Assembly (NCBI RefSeq): GCF_026262505.1
Contig: NC_067203.1
Span: 7,936,001 to 8,000,000, forward strand
DNA: 64,000 nt
DNA from: Trichomonas vaginalis G3
Lineage: Eukaryota > Parabasalia > Trichomonadida > Trichomonadidae
Reading direction: 5' to 3'
Notes under the pieces: generated by a model
The model's input: only the letters and a program-made list of their open reading frames with translations
Databases searched by the model: none
What the model was told of the DNA's origin: nothing
In this document: positions 26,972 to 36,365 of the stretch, one piece after another
How positions within the stretch are numbered: the first letter of the stretch is position 1
Layout: each line of letters begins with the position of its first letter
Program-made: the position numbers and the translations under genes

Positions 26972-27105
26972 GTTGACAACTGAATTCATCAGGATAATGT
27001 CGGTTGGGGTGCCCTTCTTGGCCTCCTGAGTACTCACCAAGATACCCCAGCTCCCGCAAAACACCTCCCATAGGTGAGCATTAACTGATGAAGTTATTGA
27101 CAACT
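26972..27105. repeat. imperfect inverted repeat enclosing about 90 bases
   Basis: The arms GTTGACAACTGAATTCATCA and CTGATGAAGTTATTGACAAC are imperfect reverse complements. The enclosed part is GC-richer than its surroundings (GGTTGGGGTGCCCTTCTTGG). It could be a small non-autonomous element or a structured RNA. I cannot name it. Confidence 0.45.
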
Positions 27106-27557
27106 TTATCTGATTTTTTTCTTTGTTTTTTTGTTAAGATTTCTTAACCAAAGACTCGAAAACAAAACTTCGCTTCAAGTTGCTGTCTTCCCAATTACTC
27201 TGTCGCAATCTTTTGTCTGATTGCGTGCAAAGTTCTGCTCCATGAATTATCAAATATGTGCCATTTCAGGAGAGATAACAAGCTCATGCCTCCTGGAATG
27301 GCGGATTGTTCAACAATCTTCTTCTGATTGCAGAACTTTCAACCGACCTCACGAAGAAATTCTAATCGATATCCTTTTCTATTTACTTATATTTGTGAAT
27401 CATGACGTTAAAATTCTGTACTTTATAAATCAGTTCATTTCTGCTTAAAGCATATTAATAAAGTTGTTCTTCAGATTAATGTTAGTAAGCCGGCGCTAGC
27501 AAATAATCTTTGCATCTTTATTATGCTTATTAGTATGAAAGATTTAACATATAATTC
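27106..27557. other. intergenic DNA with short inverted repeats
   Basis: No gene is supported. The part at 27180-27345 has mirrored pairs such as CTCTGTCGCAATCTTTTG against TTTTGTCTGATTGCGTG, and TTCTGATTGCAGAACTTTC, which faintly resembles the 122-bp array unit at 49975-51209. Confidence 0.35.
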
Positions 27558-27792
27558 GCCAAAGTTTAAAGCCTTATGACGAAACTTACCAAAAACATCT
27601 TCTTCCAGCAAGATCCGCCTATACTCCCACATTTGTCTCTACAGCTCTCACTTTGTCAGATTGTCAAAAGATTTATATGTCAAAGCTCAAAACTTAATGA
27701 CGAAACTTACCAAAAACATCTTCTTCCAGCAAGATCCGCCTATACTCCCACATTTGTCTCTACAGCTCTCACTTTGTCAGATTGTCAAAAGA
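27558..27792. repeat. two direct copies of a 122-bp unit upstream of the transposase
   Basis: Copies begin near 27558 and 27680. They are identical over GACGAAACTTACCAAAAACA and the following 80 bases to GTCAGATTGTCAAAAG. They end just before the AT-rich leader of the pogo-like gene, so they may be promoter or subterminal binding sites of that transposon. Confidence 0.75.
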
Positions 27793-27828
27793 ATAAAAAA
27801 AATTAAAAAGTGACAAGACAAATTTTTA

Positions 27829-28230
27829 ATGACTGACATAGACCATCTAATAAGAGAAGATCTTCCGCCAGATATCAAAGAAAAATTAAAATTCCTCGGC
27901 AAATTAGTTCCTGACCCAAGATTCAATGCGGCAACTCTGAGCGATAAAAAAGTCGAAGTTTTAATGGATCTTATAAAAGCTAGTTTTGACGAATCATACG
28001 GAAATCTTATTGATCAAATTGTCACCATTACAAATATATCTCGCTCTACCTTGTATAATTATAGAAATGCTTACCTGGAAGATGAAAAATACAACCCAAA
28101 AACGGCACAATTACTTGTTAACAGAGCTATTGATGACGAAGGAGAGCTCTTGATAGCTATAGCCAACTACATTATCACAGAATTTATTGAAAAAAAAGTT
28201 TTTTTTTCAATACACAAATGTGCCGAGTAA
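27829..28230 (+). CDS. pogo-like transposase, N-terminal frame with HTH
   Basis: A frame of 133 residues. It begins MTDIDHLIREDLPPDIKEKL and contains a helix-turn-helix ITNISRSTLYNYRNAYLEDE near residue 75, as expected for the DNA-binding part of a pogo or Tigger transposase. It ends within the homopolymer stretch A7-GT-T-run at about 28191-28207 and overlaps the next frame by 13 bases. The catalytic part continues there in the minus-one frame. A single-base slip in the run (real mutation, sequencing error or programmed slippage) would account for the split. This is a plain DNA transposon gene. Confidence 0.65.
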   Translation: MTDIDHLIREDLPPDIKEKLKFLGKLVPDPRFNAATLSDKKVEVLMDLIKASFDESYGNLIDQIVTITNISRSTLYNYRNAYLEDEKYNPKTAQLLVNRAIDDEGELLIAIANYIITEFIEKKVFFSIHKCAE

Positions 28231-30359
28231 TTGTGGAAATGTTTAAAGATGCTTACCCTGAACATGTTTTGAAAAAAGAAAATTTCGAAATATCTCCTCA
28301 TTATCTTGTGAACTTTAGAGAGCGGCAAAATCTGACAACAAGAAAGGCACATTGGCACAGAAGACCTCAAGATAAAGAAGAAATGCAAGAGCGGATACAA
28401 CAATTCAATGAAATTAAAGCGGAACTCTTTGAAAGATTCAAAGACGAGCTTTGGCGGCTCGCAAATGCAGATGAATCTTTCTATGGATGCGGCATTGCAG
28501 GCGGTCTTACTTATGCTATTAAAGGATCAGAAGGAGTCGATATACACATTAACCACAACCAAAAGAAGGGTGTTACAATCATTGCAACCATCACAGCTGA
28601 TGGAAGAAAACTTCCTTTGACAATTGTGTGCAAAGGATTGACAGACAGGTGCCATCAACAAGTGAGCGACGACCGGATCATCAGCAATGAAAAGATCCTT
28701 CATTCCGAATCAGGATGGTCTACCCATGAGGTTTTCAAATCTTACCTCGAATGGGTTCGCGACTGGTATGATCAAGCGTTTGGCGACAATGAAAGTTATA
28801 GGAGGAATAACAAAATTATTTTATTCCTCGACACTTACTCCAGCCACAGGAACAAGGAGACGAAGGACCTGGCAAAAGAACTCAACATTGATCTTGTTTA
28901 CATTCCAGTTGGTTGTACAGATCTTTGCCAGCCACTCGACGTGAAGGTTTTTGGCGCTCTCAAAAACATGGCGACTCGAATGTGGTGGGATTTCTATGCC
29001 ATCGATCAAACCTTAGTGTGCACACTGAAAATGGCTGTGTATATCTTGGTCCAATGCTGGAAATGTCTCGATGAAAACCTCATTATCGAAGCATGGAATA
29101 TGCATGAGGCTGATCTCAGAGAAAATGAAAGAATTCTCAGCAAAGTTACTGATGAGCAAGCTGCCGAATTTCTTGAGAAGATCGAACAAGTCAGGGAAGA
29201 ATACATACACAAAGCCGAGCAAGCATTACCACAAGGTGAGAATCTGGATATGCTCCGAGACTTTAGTGAAATTCCTGAAAGAAGATATCGCAGGCAAGAA
29301 GGAGAAATCGACTCCGATGATGATGATGAAGAGTGGCATCCTGAAGCAGATCTTGACGGATTCAGTGATGATGACTTGGACTTCATTGATGAATACGACC
29401 TCAATTCAACTGAGGATGAGAGTTCAGTTGATCCTCCGTCGGATTACGAACCTGGTAATATCGCTGATGCTTTTTCACCAATTCCTGTTGAAGTCGAAGA
29501 TCCTCCATCACACCTTCCAGATCAGATATTCTGCTCAATGGCAAGAGGAGGTGCCTCCTTTATCAATTGCGTAGATAAGGCTCCGCAGTTTGAAGCAATT
29601 TGCTTTTCTCAAGCGAAATATCTCAAAGAATTCGCGGATAGGAGAACTAAAAAAAACCACAGTGTCGATCACGTTAATGGCCTTGAAATACGTTTAAATG
29701 ATGAACGATCTTCATTGAACGTAAGTTTACAAATGCTATTTACAATACTCACATTAGAGGCCTATAATCCCGAAGATATTAATGATGTATTTAAATTGTT
29801 TCATATTGAAAATGATGATGTTTACACAGATGTCCTCAGATTCATGGAAATTCTTCTACGAATGGGCAGATCAGTCAGGGTTTCTCCAGGACAGTTCTAT
29901 CAGGATCTCGATTTCCGTGAACAGGGCGATCCAAGGCTGTTTATCACACATTTCTTCAGCCCAGATCTATGCGGTATTGTATATCTTGATGAAAATAACA
30001 CTGTTCAACTTGTCAAAATGTTGAAACTGCCAGATGACGGAGATTTTAAAGATTTCATTAAGGAAAAGAAAATTATTAAGATGAGCAAATATTTGTTCAT
30101 TGGAAGCAATCAACAATCCCAAGATGCGCAACCCGACATATTGGAGTTTTCCGATGGTAGCATTTATATTCGTTTTGCTATCATTTCATTAGAAATTGCA
30201 AGAAATGGATCACCATATTTTAAATTTTATAGAAGATTGGATCTTGAAGGTAAATTTGTAAGAATTACAAATCAATGGGTACGCGAGATGGACAAAGAAA
30301 ATGCAATCGGAAATCAGTTTATTTCTTTATATGTGAAAGGTAATGATCATAATGAATAA
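28218..30359 (+). CDS. pogo/Tigger-like DDE transposase fused to an acidic linker and a USP-like domain
   Basis: A frame of 713 residues. Residues about 80-265 are a DDE_1-type catalytic domain: NADESFYGCG, FLDTYSSHRNKE and CTDLCQPLDVKVFGALK, with 35 residues between the second and third Asp. Residues about 364-414 are very acidic (EIDSDDDDEEW onward). Residues about 440-711 are not normal for pogo. They resemble a ubiquitin-specific protease (C19) of the USP7 type: SLNVSLQMLFTILT and NDDVYTDVLRFMEILLRM stand in the place of the helices with the QHDVQE box, and GKFVRITNQWVREMDKENAI parallels KWCKFDDDVVSRCTKEEAI. The catalytic Gln and His positions are changed, so a dead, ubiquitin-binding domain is inferred. 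No clear terminal inverted repeats were found. Confidence 0.7.
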   Translation: MCRVIVEMFKDAYPEHVLKKENFEISPHYLVNFRERQNLTTRKAHWHRRPQDKEEMQERIQQFNEIKAELFERFKDELWRLANADESFYGCGIAGGLTYAIKGSEGVDIHINHNQKKGVTIIATITADGRKLPLTIVCKGLTDRCHQQVSDDRIISNEKILHSESGWSTHEVFKSYLEWVRDWYDQAFGDNESYRRNNKIILFLDTYSSHRNKETKDLAKELNIDLVYIPVGCTDLCQPLDVKVFGALKNMATRMWWDFYAIDQTLVCTLKMAVYILVQCWKCLDENLIIEAWNMHEADLRENERILSKVTDEQAAEFLEKIEQVREEYIHKAEQALPQGENLDMLRDFSEIPERRYRRQEGEIDSDDDDEEWHPEADLDGFSDDDLDFIDEYDLNSTEDESSVDPPSDYEPGNIADAFSPIPVEVEDPPSHLPDQIFCSMARGGASFINCVDKAPQFEAICFSQAKYLKEFADRRTKKNHSVDHVNGLEIRLNDERSSLNVSLQMLFTILTLEAYNPEDINDVFKLFHIENDDVYTDVLRFMEILLRMGRSVRVSPGQFYQDLDFREQGDPRLFITHFFSPDLCGIVYLDENNTVQLVKMLKLPDDGDFKDFIKEKKIIKMSKYLFIGSNQQSQDAQPDILEFSDGSIYIRFAIISLEIARNGSPYFKFYRRLDLEGKFVRITNQWVREMDKENAIGNQFISLYVKGNDHNE

Positions 30360-30487
30360 ATGTATTTGTATCAAAGTTTTTTTTTTTTTGGAAATAAAGT
30401 TAAGTAAGCTAATTGAGTAATGGATATCATTAGTTATTAGAATGGAATGGATTGTTTAAAATAGGAGATTTTACATAATAGAATTTA

Positions 30488-30493
30488 AAGGAA
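30488..30493. repeat. target-site duplication of Polinton B, left
   Basis: AAGGAA directly before the AG that opens Polinton B. The same six bases follow the CT that closes it at 49955-49960. Six bases is the duplication size of this family. Confidence 0.9.
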
Positions 30494-31587
30494 AGTAGTA
30501 GGATAGGAAGGGTTGTGTGACTTTTTTTGTTGCATCTATATATAGACGATGCATTAAAATATTTATATACTAAACACATTAAAAAAAATTAACATTAATT
30601 TTAAAATAATTTATTTTTTATCTTTTATAAAAGAAGCTATATATAGATGATGTCAGATATTCCGCGATTAATTAAACATTGTTTAAATCCTGAATGGGTT
30701 AAACTTCAATTTAAAAAGGAAGACTGTGAATTATTAAATGAATATGAAAGCCAAAATAAGCTAATGAGGTATAAATATAATGATAAAGAATATTTAATTT
30801 CATGGAATCAATGGAGTCATAATCAAAGACCTCATAAACGAGAAGAAGAAATTGAAAATAATGAAATGGAAATCATTGATGACATTAAAGAGGATGGAAT
30901 TCCTAAATTTTGTAGAAAAACCTTTAGAACTAAGTTAGGAGCATATAAACGTAGAGTATTAAATCCTGAATATCTTAAACATATATTTAAAAAGGAAGAC
31001 TGTGAATTATTAAACGTTAATGAATATGAAAATGCTAAATCAAAACTGAGATATAAATATATTGGAAGTAATGAAAGGTGTAAAGATAAAGATAAAGTTT
31101 ATTCAGTTTCATATAATAACTGGCACACGTTAGGGATAAGAAAACATTTAGGAGATTATGGTAAAAGTTCTGAATTCTTCAAATCTAGTATGTACGAGAG
31201 AATAAAAGAAATTAGAAATAATTATTTTCATGAATGAAAGATTCACTACCATAATGAAATAAAAAAATAAAAAAATAAACTTTAAAAATTCATGTCTCAG
31301 AATCAACATTGAACTTTAAGAAACTAATGATTATTTGAATTTATGAAATCAATTATTTGATTCATTCTTTCTTCAATCTCTTCTATTCTTTTTGTTAAAT
31401 CATCAATTTTCATTAATGAGGTGATTCTTGATTGAGGAATAGATTTCAAACTAACCACCCCCTTTATTTTTGAAATTTTGAATCCATCAACTTTAAACAT
31501 TTTATTCAATTTACATGTTGTCAATTCTTCAAATAATTTTTTATTATTAGCATAATAGTCATTAAATTCTTCAACAGATGAAAAAAT
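30494..31587 (+). repeat. Polinton B terminal inverted repeat, left
   Basis: It begins AGTAGTAGGATAGGAAGG and matches the reverse complement of 48868-49954 nearly base for base until CAGATGAAAAAAT. It contains ATCTATATATAGACGATGC and AGCTATATATAGATGATG, two short TATATA palindromes near the end, and a whole gene (30647-31237). Confidence 0.95.
30647..31237 (+). CDS. Polinton B gene inside the terminal repeat: two-domain putative DNA-binding protein
   Basis: A protein of 196 residues built of two copies of a domain of about 65 residues. In copy one, LNPEWVKLQFKKEDCELLNE is followed by LMRYKYNDKEYLISWNQW. In copy two, LNPEYLKHIFKKEDCELLNV is followed by LRYKYIGS and VYSVSYNNWHT. The pattern (CELL-EY, RYKY, S-N-W) resembles the treble-clef-like domains of phage and viral proteins that read CxLLxEYxNxxTKxxxxC, here with most cysteines lost. 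Binding to the element's own ends is a plausible role. The gene lies entirely within the inverted repeat, so the element has a second copy at its other end, which is broken. Confidence 0.6.
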   Translation: MMSDIPRLIKHCLNPEWVKLQFKKEDCELLNEYESQNKLMRYKYNDKEYLISWNQWSHNQRPHKREEEIENNEMEIIDDIKEDGIPKFCRKTFRTKLGAYKRRVLNPEYLKHIFKKEDCELLNVNEYENAKSKLRYKYIGSNERCKDKDKVYSVSYNNWHTLGIRKHLGDYGKSSEFFKSSMYERIKEIRNNYFHE

Positions 31588-31643
31588 AAACTTTAAAAAT
31601 TATGTCTTACATTTTTGAATAATTTATTTTTAATTCGTATGAA

Positions 31644-32252
31644 ATGAGCGTCAAAACTAACGATGTTAAAAAATTAGGATTCACAAACGAGGAAATAAAG
31701 GATATATTAGATGAGATGTGTTATGAAGTTAGTAAATATTATTTAAGAAATTGTCAAAAATTTGCCGAGTTATTAAATGATTTAGATTATGATGGAAAAA
31801 TGAATAAAGATGATGTTATAAATTTCTTATATCCCACATCTGAAGAAGAAAAACCTAAAGAACCTGATGTTTTCCCTGAATATTATGAAGAACGGATTAA
31901 AGATGATGAATACGATGAAATTGAAATTGAAAGACTGGAAAAAATAAGAGATGAAATAGATGAAAAAATTAAGGAATTAAGAGAAGTTGAAAAATATAAT
32001 GAAAATGAAGTAGAGGGTTTAATGAATATCCCAGCTTCAGAATCAGCAGTTCAGAAATCTCATGAAGAAAGATATAAAAATTATGTCTCAGAATCAACAC
32101 AAAATTTATTAGATGGTGAAATAGACGAAACACTTTCAGAAGAAGGTACTAAATTTATTCGTAAACATAAGTTACAATTTATTGATAATGAAGAATACCC
32201 CTGTATCCTACTTTCACCCCCTCTCGATTCTGAGAAATTCAAAAGCTCTTAA
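31644..32252 (+). CDS. acidic Polinton B protein, unknown
   Basis: A protein of 202 residues, rich in Glu, Asp and Lys. It starts MSVKTNDVKKLGFTNEEIKD and holds a likely coiled coil (DEIDEKIKELREVEKYNENE). An EF-hand-like loop DLDYDGKMNKDD near residue 48 has regular Asp/Asn spacing but could be accidental. I do not recognise the family. It is the first gene inside the left terminal repeat, on the same strand as PolB. Further coding-like remnants follow. Confidence 0.5.
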   Translation: MSVKTNDVKKLGFTNEEIKDILDEMCYEVSKYYLRNCQKFAELLNDLDYDGKMNKDDVINFLYPTSEEEKPKEPDVFPEYYEERIKDDEYDEIEIERLEKIRDEIDEKIKELREVEKYNENEVEGLMNIPASESAVQKSHEERYKNYVSESTQNLLDGEIDETLSEEGTKFIRKHKLQFIDNEEYPCILLSPPLDSEKFKSS

Positions 32253-32792
32253 AAATGTGACATATGCAACTAATACGATTAAGAAAGAAGATCATGATAT
32301 TTACACAAATTATTATTTAAATAAATGCACAGGTGTTGATAAGTTTTTGATTTATTAGATAAAATATCAAAAGAAACCATTGGAACCTATAAAATTTTGT
32401 GTGATTGTGGTTTCATTGTTGAAGAACAAATGTTTCATATGAAAGAACAGCACCGAAGGAAGACGAAGTTGAAAGGTCTATACATTCGTTATTAAGAATA
32501 TAAAAGATATGAAACTTATAAACATATATTTATTCATTTATTTCAGAAAAAATGGAAGCAACCCATAAAACTCTTCTCATCATTTTATAGCTATTCATAA
32601 TTCCTTTTCAAAGTTGTGAAATTAAATAAGACAGGAATTAGATTTAATGTATCAGGTACGCATTCTTGAGTAAATTAAAATGTATTCGTCACGTCGCAGA
32701 TGATAAAAATTTATGTGTTCTTAATTCATTTTATGGGCTTTAAAAAATAAACTTTATTTTTATTTATTTTTTAATTTTTTATTCTTACATAA
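32253..32792. other. coding-like remnants before PolB
   Basis: No open gene. Several short phrases (KEDHDIYTNYYLNKCTGVDK and TYKILCDCGFIVEEQ) read like pieces of a decayed protein on the plus strand. They cannot be assigned. The last 50 bases are the AT tract and ATTCTTACATAA that precede the PolB start and serve as its promoter. Confidence 0.4.
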
Positions 32793-35700
32793 ATGAACAA
32801 AAACGGAACAGCTAAAATGAATGATAATCAAATTAGAGCAGAAGGTAGAAGGTTATTTAAACGCTTCTATAACATTCCTGATGGTGTTAATCCTAAAACT
32901 CGTAGAAGCTATTTAAATGAAGCAATAGATGCATATGAAGGGTTTGACATTTCATCAGAAAGTGAGAGATTAGCGAGAATGTTAAATGTTAATATTGATT
33001 TCTATTATTGTGATCCTCAACCAGAAGACGTGGACATAAATAAGATAGACTTTCCATTAGTGGAATCAATAATGATAGATCCAGAATTTGAAACAATAAA
33101 TATTTTATTAACACAGAGTCCAAATGGAAAACTTCACGCTGACAGAATAACAGACGTTGAAGCACTCACCGGCTATAGAGTTTGTCCATATTGTAAAGAA
33201 GAAGTTTATTCTATCCGTGATGATCCAGAAAGGAAAAACCAAAGAAGATTTTTAAAGCATTGTGAGAAATGTAAAGAAAATAATGGGAGATTAATTCAAG
33301 ACGTTCAGTTGCAAAAGACACAGCAACCATATGCACCACATATTACGAAACAGAAGATATATCAGTGGTTATTAGCTCATAATTTGCAGGAATATTATCA
33401 ACCGACAAGATATTATATTACTTTTGACTTCGAAACATTAGAGACTAAAGAAGAATTACAACTTTCTGAGTGTGCAACTTTGAACGCTTACTTAAAACCA
33501 TTCATGGTATCATCAACGGTTAAATTAAATGATAAAACATATACGAGGAATTTTTGCTTAACTTCGAGTGATTCTTTTATTTCTGACTGGATTGAGTTTT
33601 TATTTTCAACCTGTTCATTAGTTGCTAAATCAAATATTGAACAATATGAAGAATTAATGAAGTCGCAAACATTAAATGAAAAACAGAAGGAAGCATTTAA
33701 AGAACTTCTAGATGAGGAATTCAATAAAGTGAATATCATAGGTTTTAATTCGGGAAAGTTTGATTTAAATTTAATTCTTCGTGATTTAAACACTGCAAAA
33801 TGGAAAATAAAATCAATGCTGGGTTCTTCTTCTCAATTTAAGCAAATCATTGTAAAGAAAACAAACGTTCCATATGAATTGAGATTTATTGACATCAGAA
33901 ATTATATAGCGGGTGGGACATTAGACCAATTCACTCAAGATTTCGGAAACAATAAATCACGTGTTAAATCCTTTTTCCCTTATCAATTCATCACATGGGA
34001 AAATTACGAAGAAGAATTATATAAAGAGGAACCATTCACTCAAGATTCATTTTATTCAGCATTAACCCAAGAAACTATATCAGATAGTGATTATCAAATA
34101 TATCTCAATGATGCTAAAAATTTTAAGAATAGATTAGAATATTTTATTCATTATTGCAATAAAGATGTTGAAATTATGATTGACCCAATTGATAAAATTA
34201 TTGAAGAAACATTTGTTTATAAAATTGACATGCTTCATAATCTTTCTTTATCATCGAATGCTTCAATGATTCGTTACGCTTTAGCATATAAAGACTTTAA
34301 TCCTAATGAAAAATATCCTGAGGAAGAGATAGAATCAAGTTTTGAATTAACGAAAAAGTATTGGAAATATAAAATTGAATCATATAAGAAACAAGATGAA
34401 AAAGCAGAAAGGGATACTAAAAATAATGTTTCAATGGATGATTTTCAATACTATCACGATTTAATCCTTTCATCTAAATGCAAAATGTGTGGTAAAGCGT
34501 TTACATATGCAAATAAACCAACATTAGATAGAATCGATAATGAAAAACCACATACTAAAGAAAATTGTCAGTTAATGTGTTGTTATTGCAATGTCGTAAA
34601 ATCAAATAAAGATGAAGATGTTCAACGTTTAAGAATCAATTTAAGAAATTATGCATTAAAAAATAATTTACCAATGACTTTAGATTCAGTTGAAGCTTAT
34701 CACATTCTCCGTAATGGAATTACTGGTGGTTTATCAAATGTTCAACATAGAGTAAATCTTAAAGGAATCACGCACATTAATAAACTTTCATATAGTCCAG
34801 AAACTAAAACTGTATCAAACGAGGACACCACCAACATTATGACTCATTTCGTTGGTGTTGATTTTAATTCATTATATCCTTCATCATTTTCATCTAATCC
34901 TCATGATTTCATTCAATATACTGACCATAAAATGTATATGCCGGGAAGATTGAATGGTGTTATCATTTGTGATACAGCAACAAAGAAAGCAAAAGCATTG
35001 GGAATAATTAAGAAGAAAAATACTTTATTCGTGGCTGAAGTAAAGGGTCACATTGATGAAAAATACATTAATGATTACATAAACTTTTTACCGATAATAA
35101 GAAACTTAGATATTATCACAGATGAAAAAACAATTGGCAGTTTTATGTATAATTACATGAAATCAAACAATCTACCAGTTGACCAGAAACAGAGAAAATT
35201 AACTCAGTTAGCATCAACACACAACCAATATCAACCATTTTCTTCTTATTATCTTTGGTATCTAATCGACAGATTTCATTTTATCATCGATGATATTCAA
35301 TCAATTTTAACATTTACTAAAAACACTTGCTTTAATGAATTTGCGAACGAATTTATGAACGAAAGACAAAAGGCTGAATTAGAAGGAAATAAAGGAAAAA
35401 GTTTATTTTGCAAGATTTCACTTAATGGATCATATGGTTACGATGCAATGAATACACAAAATTACGCAAAGACTAAAATAATGAATGCACAGAAGGCACG
35501 CGTTGCATGTATGTCAAATAAGTTTAAAAACATAAGAGAAATAGGTGAAGATACATATCAAGTGATGCTTAAAGATAGATTTTATAGATGTGATACGTGT
35601 TTACAAGAGGCATTCTTCACTTTAGATAATGCTAAATACTGGTATTTGGTTTTCATTTATGATTTTATGTATAAATGCATGGATGTTAATCGTTTTCATT

Positions 35701-36239
35701 TCATTGAAGGTGATACTGATTCATCTTATTGGGCAATCGCTGGCGACCCAAATCTTCCTAACACTCAAGCATTTCAAGCAATTGTTACCGATAAACAATT
35801 TTATGATAAAAACATTTTCAAATTCGCACCATTTGATTTCTTCTGTTTTGATGAGAAATTTAAACCTAAATTAAAGAATAAAGCTGAAGAAAAAGCACAT
35901 GAGAAAAAATTATTGGGTTTAGCAATTGAGAAACAAGGTGATAACATGGTTGCTTTATGTCCTAAGTGTTATACATCATTCAACGGTTCAATTGATGGAA
36001 GTGATTTTAAAAAGATTGCACAAAAAATGAAGGGTGTTAGTTTAAGACAAAATAAGCAATTAACACCTAAAAAATATTTGGATATAATAAATGATAAAGT
36101 GATATTTGATGGTCAAAATATTAATTTACAACTTAAAAACGGGTCAATGACTCGCTTAACAATCGGTAAGACTGCATTAACAGGAGCACACACTAAGGCT
36201 GTATGTTGTGAAAATGGATGTTGTATGCCATTTATTTAA
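32793..36239 (+). CDS. Polinton B protein-primed type B DNA polymerase with HNH-like insert
   Basis: A protein of 1148 residues, the enzyme that copies the element. Near residues 130-160 is a CPYC...HCEKC zinc knuckle. The exonuclease has Exo I ITFDFETLE (about 207), Exo II IIGFNSGKFDLNLIL (about 315) and Exo III YCNKDVEIMID (about 454). The polymerase has motif A VDFNSLYPSSF (about 689), motif B CKISLNGSYGYDAM (about 872) and motif C EGDTDSSYW (about 971). Between Exo III and motif A, residues about 562-603, lies an HNH-like zinc fold: CKMCGKAF, TLDRIDNEKPHTKENCQLMC, then CCYCNVVKSNK. The usual first His of HNH is Arg here. A CPKC pair occurs near 1050. The frame is open along its whole length. 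Confidence 0.92.
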   Translation: MNKNGTAKMNDNQIRAEGRRLFKRFYNIPDGVNPKTRRSYLNEAIDAYEGFDISSESERLARMLNVNIDFYYCDPQPEDVDINKIDFPLVESIMIDPEFETINILLTQSPNGKLHADRITDVEALTGYRVCPYCKEEVYSIRDDPERKNQRRFLKHCEKCKENNGRLIQDVQLQKTQQPYAPHITKQKIYQWLLAHNLQEYYQPTRYYITFDFETLETKEELQLSECATLNAYLKPFMVSSTVKLNDKTYTRNFCLTSSDSFISDWIEFLFSTCSLVAKSNIEQYEELMKSQTLNEKQKEAFKELLDEEFNKVNIIGFNSGKFDLNLILRDLNTAKWKIKSMLGSSSQFKQIIVKKTNVPYELRFIDIRNYIAGGTLDQFTQDFGNNKSRVKSFFPYQFITWENYEEELYKEEPFTQDSFYSALTQETISDSDYQIYLNDAKNFKNRLEYFIHYCNKDVEIMIDPIDKIIEETFVYKIDMLHNLSLSSNASMIRYALAYKDFNPNEKYPEEEIESSFELTKKYWKYKIESYKKQDEKAERDTKNNVSMDDFQYYHDLILSSKCKMCGKAFTYANKPTLDRIDNEKPHTKENCQLMCCYCNVVKSNKDEDVQRLRINLRNYALKNNLPMTLDSVEAYHILRNGITGGLSNVQHRVNLKGITHINKLSYSPETKTVSNEDTTNIMTHFVGVDFNSLYPSSFSSNPHDFIQYTDHKMYMPGRLNGVIICDTATKKAKALGIIKKKNTLFVAEVKGHIDEKYINDYINFLPIIRNLDIITDEKTIGSFMYNYMKSNNLPVDQKQRKLTQLASTHNQYQPFSSYYLWYLIDRFHFIIDDIQSILTFTKNTCFNEFANEFMNERQKAELEGNKGKSLFCKISLNGSYGYDAMNTQNYAKTKIMNAQKARVACMSNKFKNIREIGEDTYQVMLKDRFYRCDTCLQEAFFTLDNAKYWYLVFIYDFMYKCMDVNRFHFIEGDTDSSYWAIAGDPNLPNTQAFQAIVTDKQFYDKNIFKFAPFDFFCFDEKFKPKLKNKAEEKAHEKKLLGLAIEKQGDNMVALCPKCYTSFNGSIDGSDFKKIAQKMKGVSLRQNKQLTPKKYLDIINDKVIFDGQNINLQLKNGSMTRLTIGKTALTGAHTKAVCCENGCCMPFI

Positions 36240-36365
36240 TACAATTTAAAATTTTATTCTTAATGAAATGCCACAGAAGAGACAAAAGGAACCGTTAATG
36301 ATGGTTTTGATACTATGATTCAAAGAGGTGGGCACCCTTAAAACACTTATTTTATTTTTATATAA
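36240..36365. other. short spacer with promoter-like tracts
   Basis: It contains TTTTATTCTTAATGAAATGC, which looks like a start signal and ATG followed by only a very short frame, and then TATTTTATTTTTATATAAATGG before the next gene at 36366. Confidence 0.4.

Noticed and set aside
27221-27448. 75-residue plus-strand frame
   Set aside because: No domain, no promoter-like sequence, and it spans short inverted repeats.
29540-30350. Active ubiquitin protease in the transposase C-terminus
   Set aside because: No Cys box of the NxGxxCxxNS type, the QDxxE position reads TDVLRF and the GHY position reads GSPYF, so activity is unlikely even if the fold is right.
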